Positions 41,141 through 52,868 of a DNA stretch of 64,000 nucleotides are shown here, piece by piece. Every line of letters begins with the position of its first letter. Positions within the stretch are counted from its first letter, which is position 1. The position numbers were made by a program, and so were the translations under genes. The notes under the pieces are model-generated. The model was not told the origin of the DNA. It was given only the letters and a program-made list of their open reading frames with translations, and did not search any database. Source of the stretch: Lunularia cruciata (lineage: Eukaryota; Streptophyta; Marchantiopsida; Lunulariales; Lunulariaceae); the NCBI GenBank assembly GCA_948567375.1, contig OX419759.1:55591493-55655492 (forward strand), written 5' to 3'.

Positions 41141-41940
41141 AGGTCTCTACCAAAGATCTATGAGATTTTGAAATTTGACTATCTCATACATTTGAGAATA
41201 GACTCTAAGAAATCAAAAATAACAAGCATGGAATATATGTGGGTTATGCATGATCATAATCAAACGTTTTATAAAACTGTGATCTGATGAGTATACTTCT
41301 ATGCTTTGAAAGAAGTTTGCAAGCAATTGTTAATTACATTAGAGGAGGGAGGATAAAGACAAAAGGAATGCCTGGTAAGCACCATATTTGGTAAATTGCC
41401 GGATGGTCTGGAGTTGCTTTTGATAGGCAATTTTCATCTTTTTTATAGCATTTGGGAACATTGAACATCTGTGTGAGACTATCATACGGAGAGATATCAA
41501 TAAATTTCAATAGGTCTTGGTCTTCCACACTGCTTACATAGACTTTTTCTTCCATACTATTTATCAAACCTATAAAAATTTATCAGATAGTAGCACCTCA
41601 TCAATAAGAGAATCAACCAATTGCAATGCAATGTAATCATGAAATGTACTCAAGGCTGAGAAACAAGAGTGCTGCCAAAGTTGAATCCTCTACACAAGGA
41701 GAGACCTCCTAATTTGAGTGGAAACATGAAGTTCACAAAGAAATGTTTGATCGCATGGAATTTGTAAGGATATTGGATTTAATGCACGTCAATACTAAAT
41801 ATATTATGTTTATTATATTTATTTAAACCATCAGATCTATCAATGTAGAAAAAGATATAGAATGCATTGATACTTTGCAGTAATCTCATCATGTTTCCAT
41901 TGCAAGTATCACATTTATCTATATGGAAAAATATAAAATG
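41141..41940. other. AT-rich sequence without recognisable gene
   Basis: No supported gene. A short minus-strand open stretch at 41334-41567 (77 codons) encodes a peptide with no known motif and no neighbours of related kind; I treat it as chance. The region may continue the decayed transposon upstream of it. Confidence 0.4.
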
Positions 41941-42118
41941 TACAAATACATTGATATTTTACATCACATTCACTCACAAAAATTAGATTTAGCAATGTAG
42001 ATAAACTATCAAATGCACAAATACACTGATATTTTACATCACATTCACTCACAAAAATTAGATTTAGCAATGTAGAAAAACTATCAAATGCACAAATACA
42101 TTGATATTTTACATCATT
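41941..42118 (+). repeat. 75-bp tandem repeat, about 2.4 copies
   Basis: Units start at 41941, 42016 and 42091 with TACAAATACA/CACAAATACA and differ at a few bases. A more diverged unit may precede (41850-41940). AT-rich, no coding content. Confidence 0.85.
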
Positions 42119-42560
42119 TCATTAGAAAGTCTTAGAGGAGCGGTAGCATGAAGGAAAAAGTGAGAAACGTCAGAAAGTAAAAGAAAAATTAAGAAAAAAA
42201 GTAAAATTAAGAAAGAAGAAATGGGAATGCAAAATGGACATGTCCTATTTGACCTGCGAACCTGCCACACTCATTGCGAGGTGTGTCATTTTAACAAGTT
42301 ATTTATTCTTACCTTGGACTGCATACCAATAGTTTAATAAACATAGAAATTGGTTTAGAGTAATTTATATATCCGATTCAGTTTCATGTCAAAATAACAC
42401 ATAATTATGAATTTTTCAAGTTTCGGAAACAAGTATACGTATCGAATACCAGCAAAATTTCAAGGCCTTATTATGCCTAAAGGGTATTGTAGTTATGAGA
42501 GCAAGCATGGCGCATTGTATTCAGTATTACAAGCCTTAGTGCAGTCATATTTTACTTGGA

Positions 42561-44660
42561 TTAAGAGAATGATTTGCTAGGCACAATTTTTATGTCAGTA
42601 TCCCTTAAAGCTTGAGAAACTGAACTCCAATATTCGGAATTATTAACATCCTGTCTACCGATGTCCTCGAGCAACTTCTTGAGTTCTTCTAATGCTAATT
42701 TATCCGTGATAGTGTTCCTTATCTCATTCGTATCAAGTAGATGTCTTAGTACCTGTTCAATCAATCCCTTCATGCCTTGGTTTGATTGAATGAACTTTGC
42801 TAGACCTTCAAAGGACTTCATATCTATACGCATAGGAGTCCACACGAGGGTGAAGTGCTTGTTTCTTCTGAGAGTTGTCAAGATAGTGCTGCATGCCTTC
42901 AAAATGAGCCAGCATGTTGTCATGTCATTTTGTCGATCATCAGTCGGTGATGGGATCTCCTGTGCTTCCTTGAGCTCTTGAAAGGTGAGATATATCTGCT
43001 TCATGCCAAGGAAGATATGAAAGTTAGGAAACAGGGAAACATCATTAAAAGAAAATATTAGTCGTGTAATATATATTAACCTATTTTGACATAAATTGAA
43101 AACTTTAAATATATACTCTAGTCTACAATAAATTTCGTTCCGGGGTGTGATGTGGCTTCGTCCGTCCTTAGCGGTTGACGCAATCCGACAGTATCCCTTT
43201 GCCCTCCTTTGCGAGAGCTAGAACTTTGCCGCTCAATGTCATAACTTGCGTTTTTCCAGGATGACGCATATACGTGCAAGCAGTATAAAACCGGTTCTTA
43301 AGGCGGGGGCTCAAAGTTTTTCGCTTTCTTTTCATTGTGCCCGGAGGACACACAATCGACTAGTTTCATTTTATAATCGCTGATCTCACTGAAGGCACAC
43401 ACAATAAACTAGTTCAGTAATAATCACTGATCTCATTCAAGGCCACAATTACCTGCGATTCAGAACCCTGACCGGGACCTGCGAACCCTGACCGTTGAAG
43501 CCACTGATTAAGGAAAGGACCGGTGCAAACCAACTTCCAACGTGTTGTACATCACTCTGTCTGGAAGCGGATGATGTCCTTCGGAACTCAGTTTTGGCCT
43601 TGCTCGCAACATATCTCTTCTCACCGTATATAGAATAAACTGCAAGAGAAAGACAATCATCGCAATCGTCAGGATATGCTAGTCCTTCGAACGCTCTCCC
43701 GCAGCTTCTCTGACCAACAACTCCAGTGCTCAAGTTTGGTCCTGAATCCAGACTAGGATGAGAAATAGCTTCGAGAATCTTCTCTATATCAATCCAAAGA
43801 CCCTTACCGTTGAGGAGAAAGAGTTGGTAAAATCCATCAATTGAAACCCTCTCAAATTGGATATTTTCAGCTACTTGTCTTTGGATATTCATGTCACTCA
43901 CACCTTGATCGTCGTATTTAAGTATCCCCATGTTGCTGAGCACCAGCATGTTAGTCCAGAATCGCCACGTCTGATTCGTTCTTCGAGAATAAGTCTCAAA
44001 GATGTGTTTGACTACGTCTACTTCCACTGAAGCTCCCTCAAACATAGCCACATTTAGCATCAATGCTTGGGCGGGACCTTCGACAGATTCGAAAACCAAA
44101 GTCATGGTCTCACGTACGGATCTTTCATATCGTTCGCAGAAGACTACGGGCTTCATGTGGGTTTTTACATCAAAGATATCCAGATTATCCTCGAGTTCGG
44201 TTTTCAGTGCCTCCCAGGTCTCAAGTCTACTGTTACGGCGCCGCTGTGTCATCCCCAGGTACGCCAAGGCGAGTGGATGCATGGAAGTACACAGCACAAT
44301 GTCTCCAATGACATCCTGCATGACATTCAAACTGGATCGTATAAGGATACGCACCTGATCGTCTGGTTTTTATTCAACAAAGAGGTAACCAAAATAAAGA
44401 GTTCGAATATTTAAACACGTGCAGAGTGGTAAATGCACATTGCATTTGTCTGCTACTTCTTTTAGTCCAGCATGGTAAATCAATATCTTCGTTCCGTCCT
44501 CCTTGCTGAAACTTGGCATGGGAATCACATACCCATCACTGGGCTGTTGTGCTTCGATCTCTTCACTGGGCTGTTGTGCTTCGATCTCTTTACTGGCTGT
44601 TGTGCTTCGATCTCGTGAGCCGTGAGACAATTTCGATAATTCCTGAGTGTTCTCTAGCAT
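42561..44660 (-). pseudogene. NLR-like (NB-ARC type) resistance gene fragment with possible introns
   Basis: A minus-strand multi-exon region. The first open piece, 44660-44370, is repetitive (EEIEAQQPS units). An intron of about 66 bp probably ends at CAG|GTGCGT near 44355. The long open piece 44354-43449 contains IVLCTSMHPLALAYLG, which resembles the GLPLA motif of NB-ARC domains. Further on it has MTLVFESVEGPAQALMLNVAMFEG, like the winged-helix segment. A good donor (CAG|GTAATT) is at 43453/43452. Smaller pieces at 43353-43168 and 43004-42561 may be later exons (a helical region rich in Leu and Glu). There is no P-loop or LRR in view, so it is partial or diverged. The assignment rests on two motifs and stays tentative. 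Confidence 0.4.
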
Positions 44661-45038
44661 GTAGCAATCAAGTGAATAGTCAATTCTCTTAGTTTTTCAA
44701 TTTCGGTTCCATTGGTACCTAGATTGAAGACTATGGAGAATGGAGTAGAAAGTTATGAAGATTTTAGCTTTTTTAGGGTTGAGAGTGATCATCATATATT
44801 GAGAGTGATGGGTTGGAAATTTTCATTTCTAATTTCTTGGTTTTCATGATTAAGTTCCATATGAATTTAATTTGAAAATTTTGGAAATGGAAAGTGAAAG
44901 TCATGAGAGTTTATAGATTTTAGGGTTTGGAGAGATTGTTTCTTATGTGAGTTGGGATGTGAGGGGTTGTGGTTTTGCAGATATGTGGAGATATGGAGAG
45001 GAGTATCATGTGTTACTATCATTATTCTTGTGCTAGCC
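44661..45038. other. Spacer without recognisable gene
   Basis: AT-rich spacer between the NLR-like fragment (minus) and the non-LTR element (plus). Short repeats of ATTTTGGAAATG/TTTTAGGGTTGAGAGTGAT are visible; nothing else. Confidence 0.4.
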
Positions 45039-48000
45039 ATGGCTACACCTTCCCATGTGGGGTCGCCTAGAGCGGGTCGGGATACACCATGCCCGATGTG
45101 TCACCGACGCTTTACCTCGCAAGGGGTAAAGACCCATGTGGGAAGGATGCACAAGGACTATGATTGGACCACTTGGGATGCTCACGTAATACGAGCGACC
45201 ACATCGACTGCAGTGACACTCGGGATTACGCACGCTTCTTCTATACCTTTGTTGATCGCTCCAGGGATACCGATCGAGTCGTGGGAGTGGTTAGCTTCTC
45301 AGGCGGGTTGCATTTTGGGGTTATTTGAGACTAGTTTTCCATGTCCACGTCTATTCCATAGGCTGCCCCGCACACTCCATGATGAGGCTAGACAGGCTTT
45401 TTGCCTACCACTGGATAGTTTGGCACGTGATCCCTTGGACGAGTTGGCGTGGTTCCTATTCCTCCTACTCCCTCGATGGTGTCTTCGTTATGCTAGAGGG
45501 GGACGTGCGGGGCATAGAGAGGTGGCGGCTAGATTTTGTTGATTCCGAGCGGGGGATTGGGCAGCACTTCAGGAGGAGTCTATTAGGGCTACACGATTTA
45601 GGAGACAGGCATCGCCACAAGATACCACAAATTCCACTCGATTAAGACGATGTAGGACATTGGGTCAGGCGGGAGAGTTTAGTAGAGCAGCACGAGCGCT
45701 ACACCCTTTGTCTATAGCGAGTCCTACTGATGAGACCATCTCTTCCCTACGCTCATTGCATCCTATAGCAGTAGAGGGACTACCACTAGAGGTCTTAGAT
45801 TATCAGCTTGAGCAGCCTTTATGTCTTGATAGGTCGCTATTTGCACAAGCATTGTGCACTGCCCCTCGCCTTTCCTCAGGAGGCTTGTCAGGGATGGTTT
45901 ATGAGCACCTTAGAGATTGCTTCCAGGCAGATGACCCTTCTAGTGGTTTTACCGAGTTGTTTCAGGTGGCTGCAATAGTAGCGAGAGGAGGCATTCCTAT
46001 GTCTGTTAGGTAGGTCTTAGATGCTAGTCGACCTCTTGTGATTGAGAAGGACACGGGAGGCATTAGATCGATTGCTATTGGAGAGATCTTTTTGCGTTTG
46101 GTCAGTCGTACCATTGTCCTTCAGCATCGTTCTCACTTTCGATAGCACCTTAGTCCACATCAGTTTGGAGTAGATACACCTGGAGGATGTGAGGCTATAT
46201 CTCTAGGCATTAGAGCACTCCTAGATATCCATCCGGAGTGGGTCGTCCTACAGGTGGATGTTGAGAACGCTTTTAATAGCGCCTCACGTGCATCCATCTT
46301 TAGAGAGCTTAGGGAGGCTGGTGGATCCTTGGCGAGTTTCATTCCTTTTGTGCGGTCTTTTTATGGCTCTCATGCTTCCCTTTACTACCAGCATGGTGGT
46401 TCACAGGAGGGAGTCACCGTCTTGGAGTCAGCTGTTGGTACACAACAGGGAGATCCTTTGGGGGGGCCCTTATTTGCCATGGCTCACTTTAGAGCTCTCC
46501 TATCTACTACTTTGGCCATGCCAGGTTGTGTATTTCCCTCCTTGGCAGATGATACACACATCGTAGGCCCTGTAGATCAGATTAGGCAGGCCTTTGACTA
46601 CTTGACTATCGAGTAGGCTTGAGAGTCAAGGTGTCAAAGTGTAGGGCATGGTCCCCTTTAGGTATCCCTCCCCACCTTGAGCTTCCAGAGGGGTGTATCA
46701 CATCCACAGATGGACTTCGTGTTCTTGGAGTGCCAGTAGGATCGGAGGATTTTGTCACACGCTTCTTGGACGCTGCCCTTGCAGAGGATGTTCTCCATGT
46801 GGATGACCTTCCATTACTAGGAGATCCGCAGGTGGCATTTGGTATACTCTCTTCCAGTATTGCTTGTCGACCATCCTACCTCATCCGTACAGTTCCTCCC
46901 TCACCGTCCTTCCTATCACGTCTGAGAGCATTTGATAGGAGGATTATGGGAGTCTTTGGTGATATTATTGGACCAGGGACTTTTGAGTGTGTGACAGGGG
47001 ATTTGGCACGTAGACATACGGCTCTACCGATCTCATGTGGTGGGGTTGGCTTGCTTTCTATGGAGGAGATGGCACCTATAGCATTTTTGGGTAGTTGGGC
47101 TCTCTCGGCACTCCTACTTGCCTCTCGTTTTGTGGTTGCTGATAGGCCGGTTTTGGAGACTTATGTGACAGAGGTGGAGGGAGGACCCTTTTCTCTCCAG
47201 GTGTTATTGCGGCAGACGAGAGATAGTCTATCCCCACGAGCATGAGAGGATTTTCCATTGTTTGCTTCACTATTGTCAGATTGGACTAGAGGTTTACAGT
47301 CTTCCTTGATGGAGCGACAGTGTGAGCATACGCTACATTCTCTCTTAGTTGACTCGTCCATTCCTCAGGCTACTAGAGCACGTCTACGCTCTTGCTCCGG
47401 CAAGGGTGCAGGCTCGTGGATCCTAGCTCGACCATGCATTAGGGCTTTCCGACTCGCACCGGCTACTTTCTCTACAGCGATGAGGTTTGGTCCACCCATC
47501 AGCATCTTCACTACTCACTTGTGAGTGTGGTTCCACACTAGATGCAGCAGTGGTCCACATGACACGATGTCCTTTTGGAGGATAGAGGATAGCTACACAT
47601 GATGCCATTAGAGACATAGTGTTTGCTATGACACGAGAGAGTGGATACTTAGCTTGGAGGGAGTGTTTGTATGCGTTGCAGACGACACGTGTCAGGGCAG
47701 ACTTATACTTGGTCCGAGATGATCAGGTGATAGTAGTGGATGTCGTGGTCATAGACCCTACGCGGGATACAGTTTCGGAGGGAGTGATTACCCATCCCCC
47801 TGGATGGGCGGCGAGTGCAGCAGCAGGTCGCAAGGTCTCCAAGTATAGGGGCATGCAGCGGGGTCACCTCTTTGTTCCTCTAGCCTTGGAGTTATATGGA
47901 GCGATGGACACAGCATTTGACACATTTGTCAAGGAGTGCACGAGAGCTTATCATGTTAGGCGTCAGGGAGTACCACTCTCACTCTCATACTTTGTAGCTT

Positions 48001-48185
48001 ATTTTAGACAGCGTGTGTCCATTGCTCTACAAAGGGCAGTGGCTGGTGCAATCCATAGGAGAGCAATCACATTAGGTGATGTTTCTTCGGATGCTCCAGT
48101 TGTGTGTAGACCGTACGACTTGCATAGCTCGGATATCTTAGGTGCGGTAGGGCAGATTTCTCATACAGACTCTATTGGGGCTTAG
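45039..48185 (+). pseudogene. Non-LTR retrotransposon ORF: C2H2 finger, RT, CCHC, restriction-like endonuclease (decayed)
   Basis: One ancestral ORF. It starts at ATG 45039 with a C2H2-like finger (CPMCHRRFTSQGVKTHVGRMH, 45090-45152). RT motifs follow: VDVENAFNSASR (motif A, about 46254), GTQQGDPLGGPLFAMA (motif B, about 46437) and LADDTHIVGP with the two catalytic Asp codons at 46548-46553. A CCHC knuckle (CECG...VVHMTRC, 47522-47572) follows. The C-terminal domain has RADLYL, VIVVDVVVIDPT and RKVSKYRGM, the spacing of a PD-(D/E)XK nuclease. There is no apurinic endonuclease domain at the N-terminus. This is the layout of R2/NeSL/Hero-type elements. Stops at 45540, 46011, 46142, 47243 and 47588 and frameshifts near 46616 and 47520 inactivate it. 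Confidence 0.75.
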
Positions 48186-48740
48186 CCCCATGTTACCTTT
48201 TTTGTCTCTCCCTTGTACGGCTTGATGGGGTCTTCCCATCCTTCATTTTTCCTACGCGGTCGCCTTTTTCTCTTGAATATCTTCTTACATCTTGAATATT
48301 TGCTAATGACAAGATTACGTCAAAAGCACCTAGCCTACAGTAGGGAACAGGGTGCGTATACAGGAAAATTTTGTCGGTGGAAAAGTGAGCAGATTGTAGA
48401 AGCATCAAAACTACACGAGGAGCAGTTGATTGGGGAATCCCTGGCCCGCAACAGACATATTATCATGATGGGTGGAGGGTAGATGTGCACTGCGGGACCT
48501 GTAGTTGGTGCAAAAGGATGTCTGAAAGCAGTCCGTACTTTCGGGCAGGCTTTAGCAACAAGTATGATGATGAGCTGGCGCGCATTCAGCTGGAGGGGAC
48601 TCTTAGGGTTGGGGTGAGTCTATGAAACGTTGAGCAAGTTGAGCAAGTTCATGCATAATTTGAACTTTTCAATGGGAATAGATTTAGTTAGACATATCAA
48701 TTGATCTTTTTTTGTAAATTAATCTCACCATATTGTCACA
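48186..48740. other. Sequence downstream of the non-LTR element, no gene supported
   Basis: This could include the 3' untranslated region of the element. A cysteine pair motif (HCGTCSWCKRM) is readable at 48490-48525 but without context. No poly-A tail or target duplication was found. Confidence 0.35.
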
Positions 48741-49409
48741 ACTTCCACGGGATCAAATGATTTCTTGTGTCAATATACTTTGTCCTTGAATGATATACTT
48801 GATTCTTTTGAATGATATACTTGTAATTTCAACATGGCTCTCACACAAAGGTATGGACTTCATATTAGGGAGTATTGCATCTTTGGCTAATTTTTTTAGC
48901 CGTATTGCCTCTTTAGCAGCCTCAGTTGTTGCCATAAATTCCTACCTTTGTAGTAGAAAGAGCAAGAGTGGATTTCCAACTTACTACACTACCAATATGT
49001 GGAAAAATAAATCTTGTTGTAAACCTTCTCTTATCCAAGTCTATTGCAAAATCAGAATCTACATGCCCTGTAATTCTTGGTCCTATCTACATCAAAGACA
49101 ATGCCAATGTTTATAGTCCCTCTCAAGTAATGAAGTATCCACTTCACAACTTCCCAATGTTGTTTCCTTGGATTTTCCATATATCAACTCACCATACTCA
49201 TAGTATATGACTGGTCTAGTGCAAACCATAGCATACATTAAACTCCCAACAACACTAGTATAAGGAATATTTGACATAAATTTTCCCTCCTCCTCATCTG
49301 ATGGGCATTGCTCCAAAGGTATCATGAAATAACTTGCCATTGAAGTGCTCATGGGTTTGGCATTCTTCTTGCTAGCCAGCCAGGCTTGGGTTGCACCTAA
49401 TACTTCCAA
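48741..49409 (-). pseudogene. Ty1/copia pol fragment: RT end and RNase H
   Basis: Minus-strand pieces. The open stretch 49092-49409 encodes LAAS-type thumb sequence ending NIPYTSVVGSLMYAMVCTRPVI, the highly conserved copia signature (VGSLMYAMVCTRPDI). The piece 48753-48935 encodes MATTEAAKEAIRLKKL, the copia RNase H helix. Stops lie in between. No LTR is recognised, so it is a remnant. Confidence 0.75.
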
Positions 49410-49431
49410 CCTGCACCTGACAGCTTTAAGT

Positions 49432-49486
49432 GTGCATATGTGTGCTCATGGTGATCCACCCCCTTGCCATGAGCACACATATGCAC
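49432..49486. repeat. Perfect 20-bp inverted repeat with 15-nt loop
   Basis: Arms 49432-49451 and 49467-49486 are exact reverse complements (each containing GTGTGCTCATGG or its complement), separated by 15 nt. Perfect pairing in otherwise decayed DNA suggests a recent origin or selection. It could be a small foldback element or hairpin RNA source. Confidence 0.8.
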
Positions 49487-49636
49487 GCATAAGCAAGTTG
49501 CACTACAACTTGGCATTTCTATTTCAGCATGATGTATATCTCTTTGAAGGAACTAGCATATGCACACATAAGCCAATTGCATTGTAGCTCAGCAGTTCTC
49601 CCTCAACATGATGTATAGTCCTCTAAGGAACCAATG
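49478..49636 (+). repeat. About 80-bp imperfect direct repeat
   Basis: Two adjacent copies begin CATATGCACGCATAAGC (49478) and CATATGCACACATAAGC (49557) and end near CATGATGTATA...AAGGAACYA. The first overlaps the right arm of the inverted repeat. Confidence 0.6.
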
Positions 49637-50184
49637 TAAGGTTATGACACCCAATGTTGAAGTCTGAACAGTTGCAAGAACAAGCTCTGACTTCCAATGG
49701 CAAATTCATGTGGTATAGGAATGTATACTACCCTTTCTTCAGCTCCTCAGATTGACCGGTACTCCAAAACAAATACTTAGGTTCAATTTTCTAATAAGAT
49801 TGGTGAATCAAATACATATATCTGGATTATGAGGAGCACAATCCTCTCTCTATTGTTTGAGGTTGAATGATGGGTACATGATCATTATACCAGCATTGGC
49901 AGTGAAGATCAATGAGGAGCAGCTACTCTACCTTTTGTAGCTATGATAGAAGAACCAACCAACTCAATGATTGCCACAAGTAGCCAATTAAAGGGACAAA
50001 ATGGTCACACAATGGGTTGCCTCCTGATGTTGCGACCCACTAGGAGACCATTTTGGCACCAAAAATCTCTACTATTGCTATCACCATGGTGGAAGAGGAG
50101 ATTTCAGATCCTCTAACCTCAAATGCTAATAATTTTTGTTGCCAAGTTTCTGATCACAAACACATTTATGTTTATGCACAAAAT
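49637..50184. other. Unassigned sequence left of H3
   Basis: No gene, repeat or RNA gene is recognised. This is the host side of the H3 insertion; its continuation on the other side of H3 is 63115-63567. Confidence 0.4.
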
Positions 50185-50365
50185 TGTTTTAAAAGATCAA
50201 GACCAAGGAGAGAAATAGGAGAATGGAAGCTCACATTGGGACACTTGAATGAAGAAAACTCTGAATGCCTAGTATCAACTTTGGCTTTGGTATTTATAAG
50301 GAGTATACAAGGCTCTTGAGAAGTTTCTTAAGAAAATTCCTTGAGTCGCTTTCTTGGAGTGCAAG
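50185..50365 (-). repeat. 3' LTR of H3, distal piece
   Basis: Matches 62705-62890 (R-U5 side, with the TATA region TTTATAAGGAG). It is cut at 50365 by N3. The boundary at 50185 is approximate because the terminus is altered (TGTTTTAAAAGATC). Confidence 0.82.
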
Positions 50366-51087
50366 TGTAATACTAGCCATATGATCTAGATGTGAAATTT
50401 GGTTTGGTAACATCTGGAATGATGTTATACATGATGATAAAAGTAGATAGAAGTATCACCAAAAGATTATTTCTACTAATAAGGCAGAAACCAAAAAAGA
50501 TTTGAAAACCTTAGAACTAATAGCTAGACATATGATTTAAAGATGAGAATTGGATTGGTAACATCTAGAAGGATGTTACACATGATGGACTGAATAGATC
50601 AGAAAGAGGTATCACCAAAAGGGGACTTCTACTAATACTATTGGAACCAAAATATATCTGAAATCTTTGAAAGTAATTTTGGAGGCCTAAAAGGATGAAT
50701 TAGGCCTCAAAAAAGGAACAGAATCCCTTGACAAATAATTTAATTATGTCTTGTCAAGAGTTTTCCAATGGTACCTCACCCATGTGATTTTGAGATTCCT
50801 ACAAGAAGATTCTCTAAAAGATTCCCATCCGGTGAAAGCTTGTTAGACCAACCATATAGGACCAGGATCTACATGTCACCCATCCAAGTAAGTAATCCAA
50901 GGGTGGAGCTTGTTGACATGTCACATATCTGTGTGCCTAATCCTATGGTGGAGCTTCGTTGGAGGAGATCCTCTTTGTCTATATAATAAAGAGAAGGTGC
51001 TCCTTTGGGGCATCAGAGTTTGAGTGTGAAAATGTGAGTTTCTCATTGTGTGTGTCTCTTCAGGTCTCTTATCCTCGGAGTATTACA
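50366..51087 (+). repeat. 5' LTR of N3
   Basis: 722 bp, TGTAATACTAGCC...GGAGTATTACA, followed after one base by the PBS TGGTATCAGAGT (51089-51100). Confidence 0.9.
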
Positions 51088-51231
51088 ATGGTATCAGAGT
51101 AGGATCAAGAGGTGTTGCCCAAGAGAGCGGATCACCCCTCTTGGAAGAACATGGGCTACTAAGATTGAGTAACTTTGAGGAGAGACAATATGGTGTAATT
51201 GGTAAATTAGGAGTGCTAGAGGGAGGATGGA

Positions 51232-51453
51232 ATGGAGGCTCCAAGAGGACAATATCCAGCACTTCACTATCCATTCTTGAATCCATTCCACATCAAGATT
51301 ATGTACATTCAGTGTGAGCAAGTGAGAGTGTATCTAGTTTTTCACTTCGGAGCAGAGTTCATAGATATAGTAGTGAATTTGCCATACTCAATGATTCTAC
51401 CTATAGTGATTTATGATAGAGAGTGGGATTTGATAATTTACATTTTGTTGTGA
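51232..51453 (+). CDS. N3 pre-gag small ORF a (73 aa)
   Basis: MEAPRGQYPALHYPF... with FHFGAEFIDIVVNLPYSMILPIVIYDREW. Its stop overlaps the start of ORF b by one base (TGATG at 51451-51455), a geometry compatible with reinitiation. Intact although N3 gag and pol are badly broken. Confidence 0.6.
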   Translation: MEAPRGQYPALHYPFLNPFHIKIMYIQCEQVRVYLVFHFGAEFIDIVVNLPYSMILPIVIYDREWDLIIYILL

Positions 51454-51656
51454 TGGATTTGAATGTCCCATATCCTTTCCCTTTTAACACTCAAGTAGAA
51501 ATTCGTTATGTAGTGAGACCGAAAGTGATGTTTAGAGATTTCATGGTCAAGAATTTTGGTGAGGAATATTATCAACAAGTGGTAGCTTCTGAGGTCCCAA
51601 TGGTAGTTCCAATAGTTCATGCGCCCTCCAGAGTGATCATATTAACTCTCTATTGA
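51453..51656 (+). CDS. N3 pre-gag small ORF b (67 aa)
   Basis: MDLNVPYPFPFNTQVEIRYV... with KNFGEEYYQQVVASEVPMVVPIVHAP, open over the same 67 codons as in N1 and N2. Related to ORF a and to the pre-gag ORFs of H and C. Function unknown. Confidence 0.62.
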   Translation: MDLNVPYPFPFNTQVEIRYVVRPKVMFRDFMVKNFGEEYYQQVVASEVPMVVPIVHAPSRVIILTLY

Positions 51657-51810
51657 AGTAGACAATAGCAATTGAGTGTTACAACAACCATGGATCCGCA
51701 ATTGCAGGAGTTGGTGCAAGGAATGCGAGGGATGTTGAACATTTTGAGAGATTAAGATGACCATAAAGGCATTACAAAATCAATTGTAGATCCTCAGGAA
51801 TGATCAAGCA

Positions 51811-52850
51811 ATGCAAGAAGAAGAGCCATCTCAAAACCCAATACCTACGATTGAAGTTCTTGGAGAGGCACCCGTGCCTACAAACCGTATCAACGATGAA
51901 GCCACATTCTTACTCCGGATGAAGAAGACCTACAACATCAAGCCTTACAAGGAGCAACATACGATGGGAGTAGTGGAGAACAGGATCTTGAGAATGAATC
52001 AATATTTCCAGTTGTTCTCAACAGAGATCACCGAGCATACTGCAAGCGTGTTTGCATGTGGGTACTTGACTGATAAAGCTCTCATATGGTATGATGCTTG
52101 GGAATGATCCATGTTAGCAGAGAGAAGGGAGGTCACACGGACAACAATGCAAGAAGGATTGCTGAAAAATTTCCAATCGGTGGATTTTTTGTAGATGGCC
52201 CGGATCTGACTATGTGGATTGAAACAAAAGAACAATGTGCAAGAGTATGTGGAGGCATTTTTGTATCTACAAGTCACAATAACCAACATGAGTCCAGTAG
52301 AGGTTATTGACAATTTCAAATGAGGCTTGAAGGAGCGGATTCGCCAAGAAGTCATGGTACAAAATGCTCGCATAATATTTGAAGCCATTGCTTGTGCACA
52401 AAGAGAGCAAGAGCATTGAGTGGAGGTGAAGGAGTAGTTCCACCTCAACATTATCAAGCAGAAATGCCACCCATGGTTGGACCAATACCAATGGAACTGG
52501 GCAACCTTTGGTTTCAAGACCAAGGAGCACAACTGCTTCAAGGAGAATGGGGACGGATAGAAGAATGGAGAGATGGAGTCCCACAAGGAGAAGGAACTCG
52601 AGAAGAACAACGTCATTGTTACAATTGTGGTTGTATTGGGTATATATCTACCAATTGTCATGCTCGGCTTCCTAGAGGCCCTTGGCCTTCATATAGGCGA
52701 TCTTGGAACAACATGGAGAGATGCATTGAAGAGGAGGAGGTGGAAATCACTCAGAAAATGAAGATCACCAGTAAATGTACCTCGTGCATTACTAGCTCAA
52801 TAAGGAAATAGAAAAGCAAGGGAAGGAAGAAGACGAGCGCACAAAGGTAC
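51811..52850 (+). pseudogene. N3 gag with degraded CCHC knuckle
   Basis: Open piece 51811-52107 (NRINDEATFLLRMKKTYNIK, EITEHTASVFACGYLTDKALIWYDAW) ends at a TGA. Further homology runs to the knuckle region CYNCGCIGYISTNC (about 52617-52658), in which the histidine has become tyrosine, so zinc binding would be lost. Confidence 0.8.
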
Positions 52851-52868
52851 TAAAAGGCAACCTCACAA

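Noticed and set aside
41334-41567. 77-codon minus-strand ORF
   Set aside because: No motif and isolated in AT-rich decayed DNA next to a transposase relic.
41941-42118. Possible CRISPR-like array
   Set aside because: The 75-bp units are contiguous tandem copies without unique spacers, in a plant nuclear context.
48490-48640. Possible cysteine-rich domain (HCGTCSWCKRM) downstream of the non-LTR element
   Set aside because: Only a single CxxC pair in a short open stretch; too little to assign.
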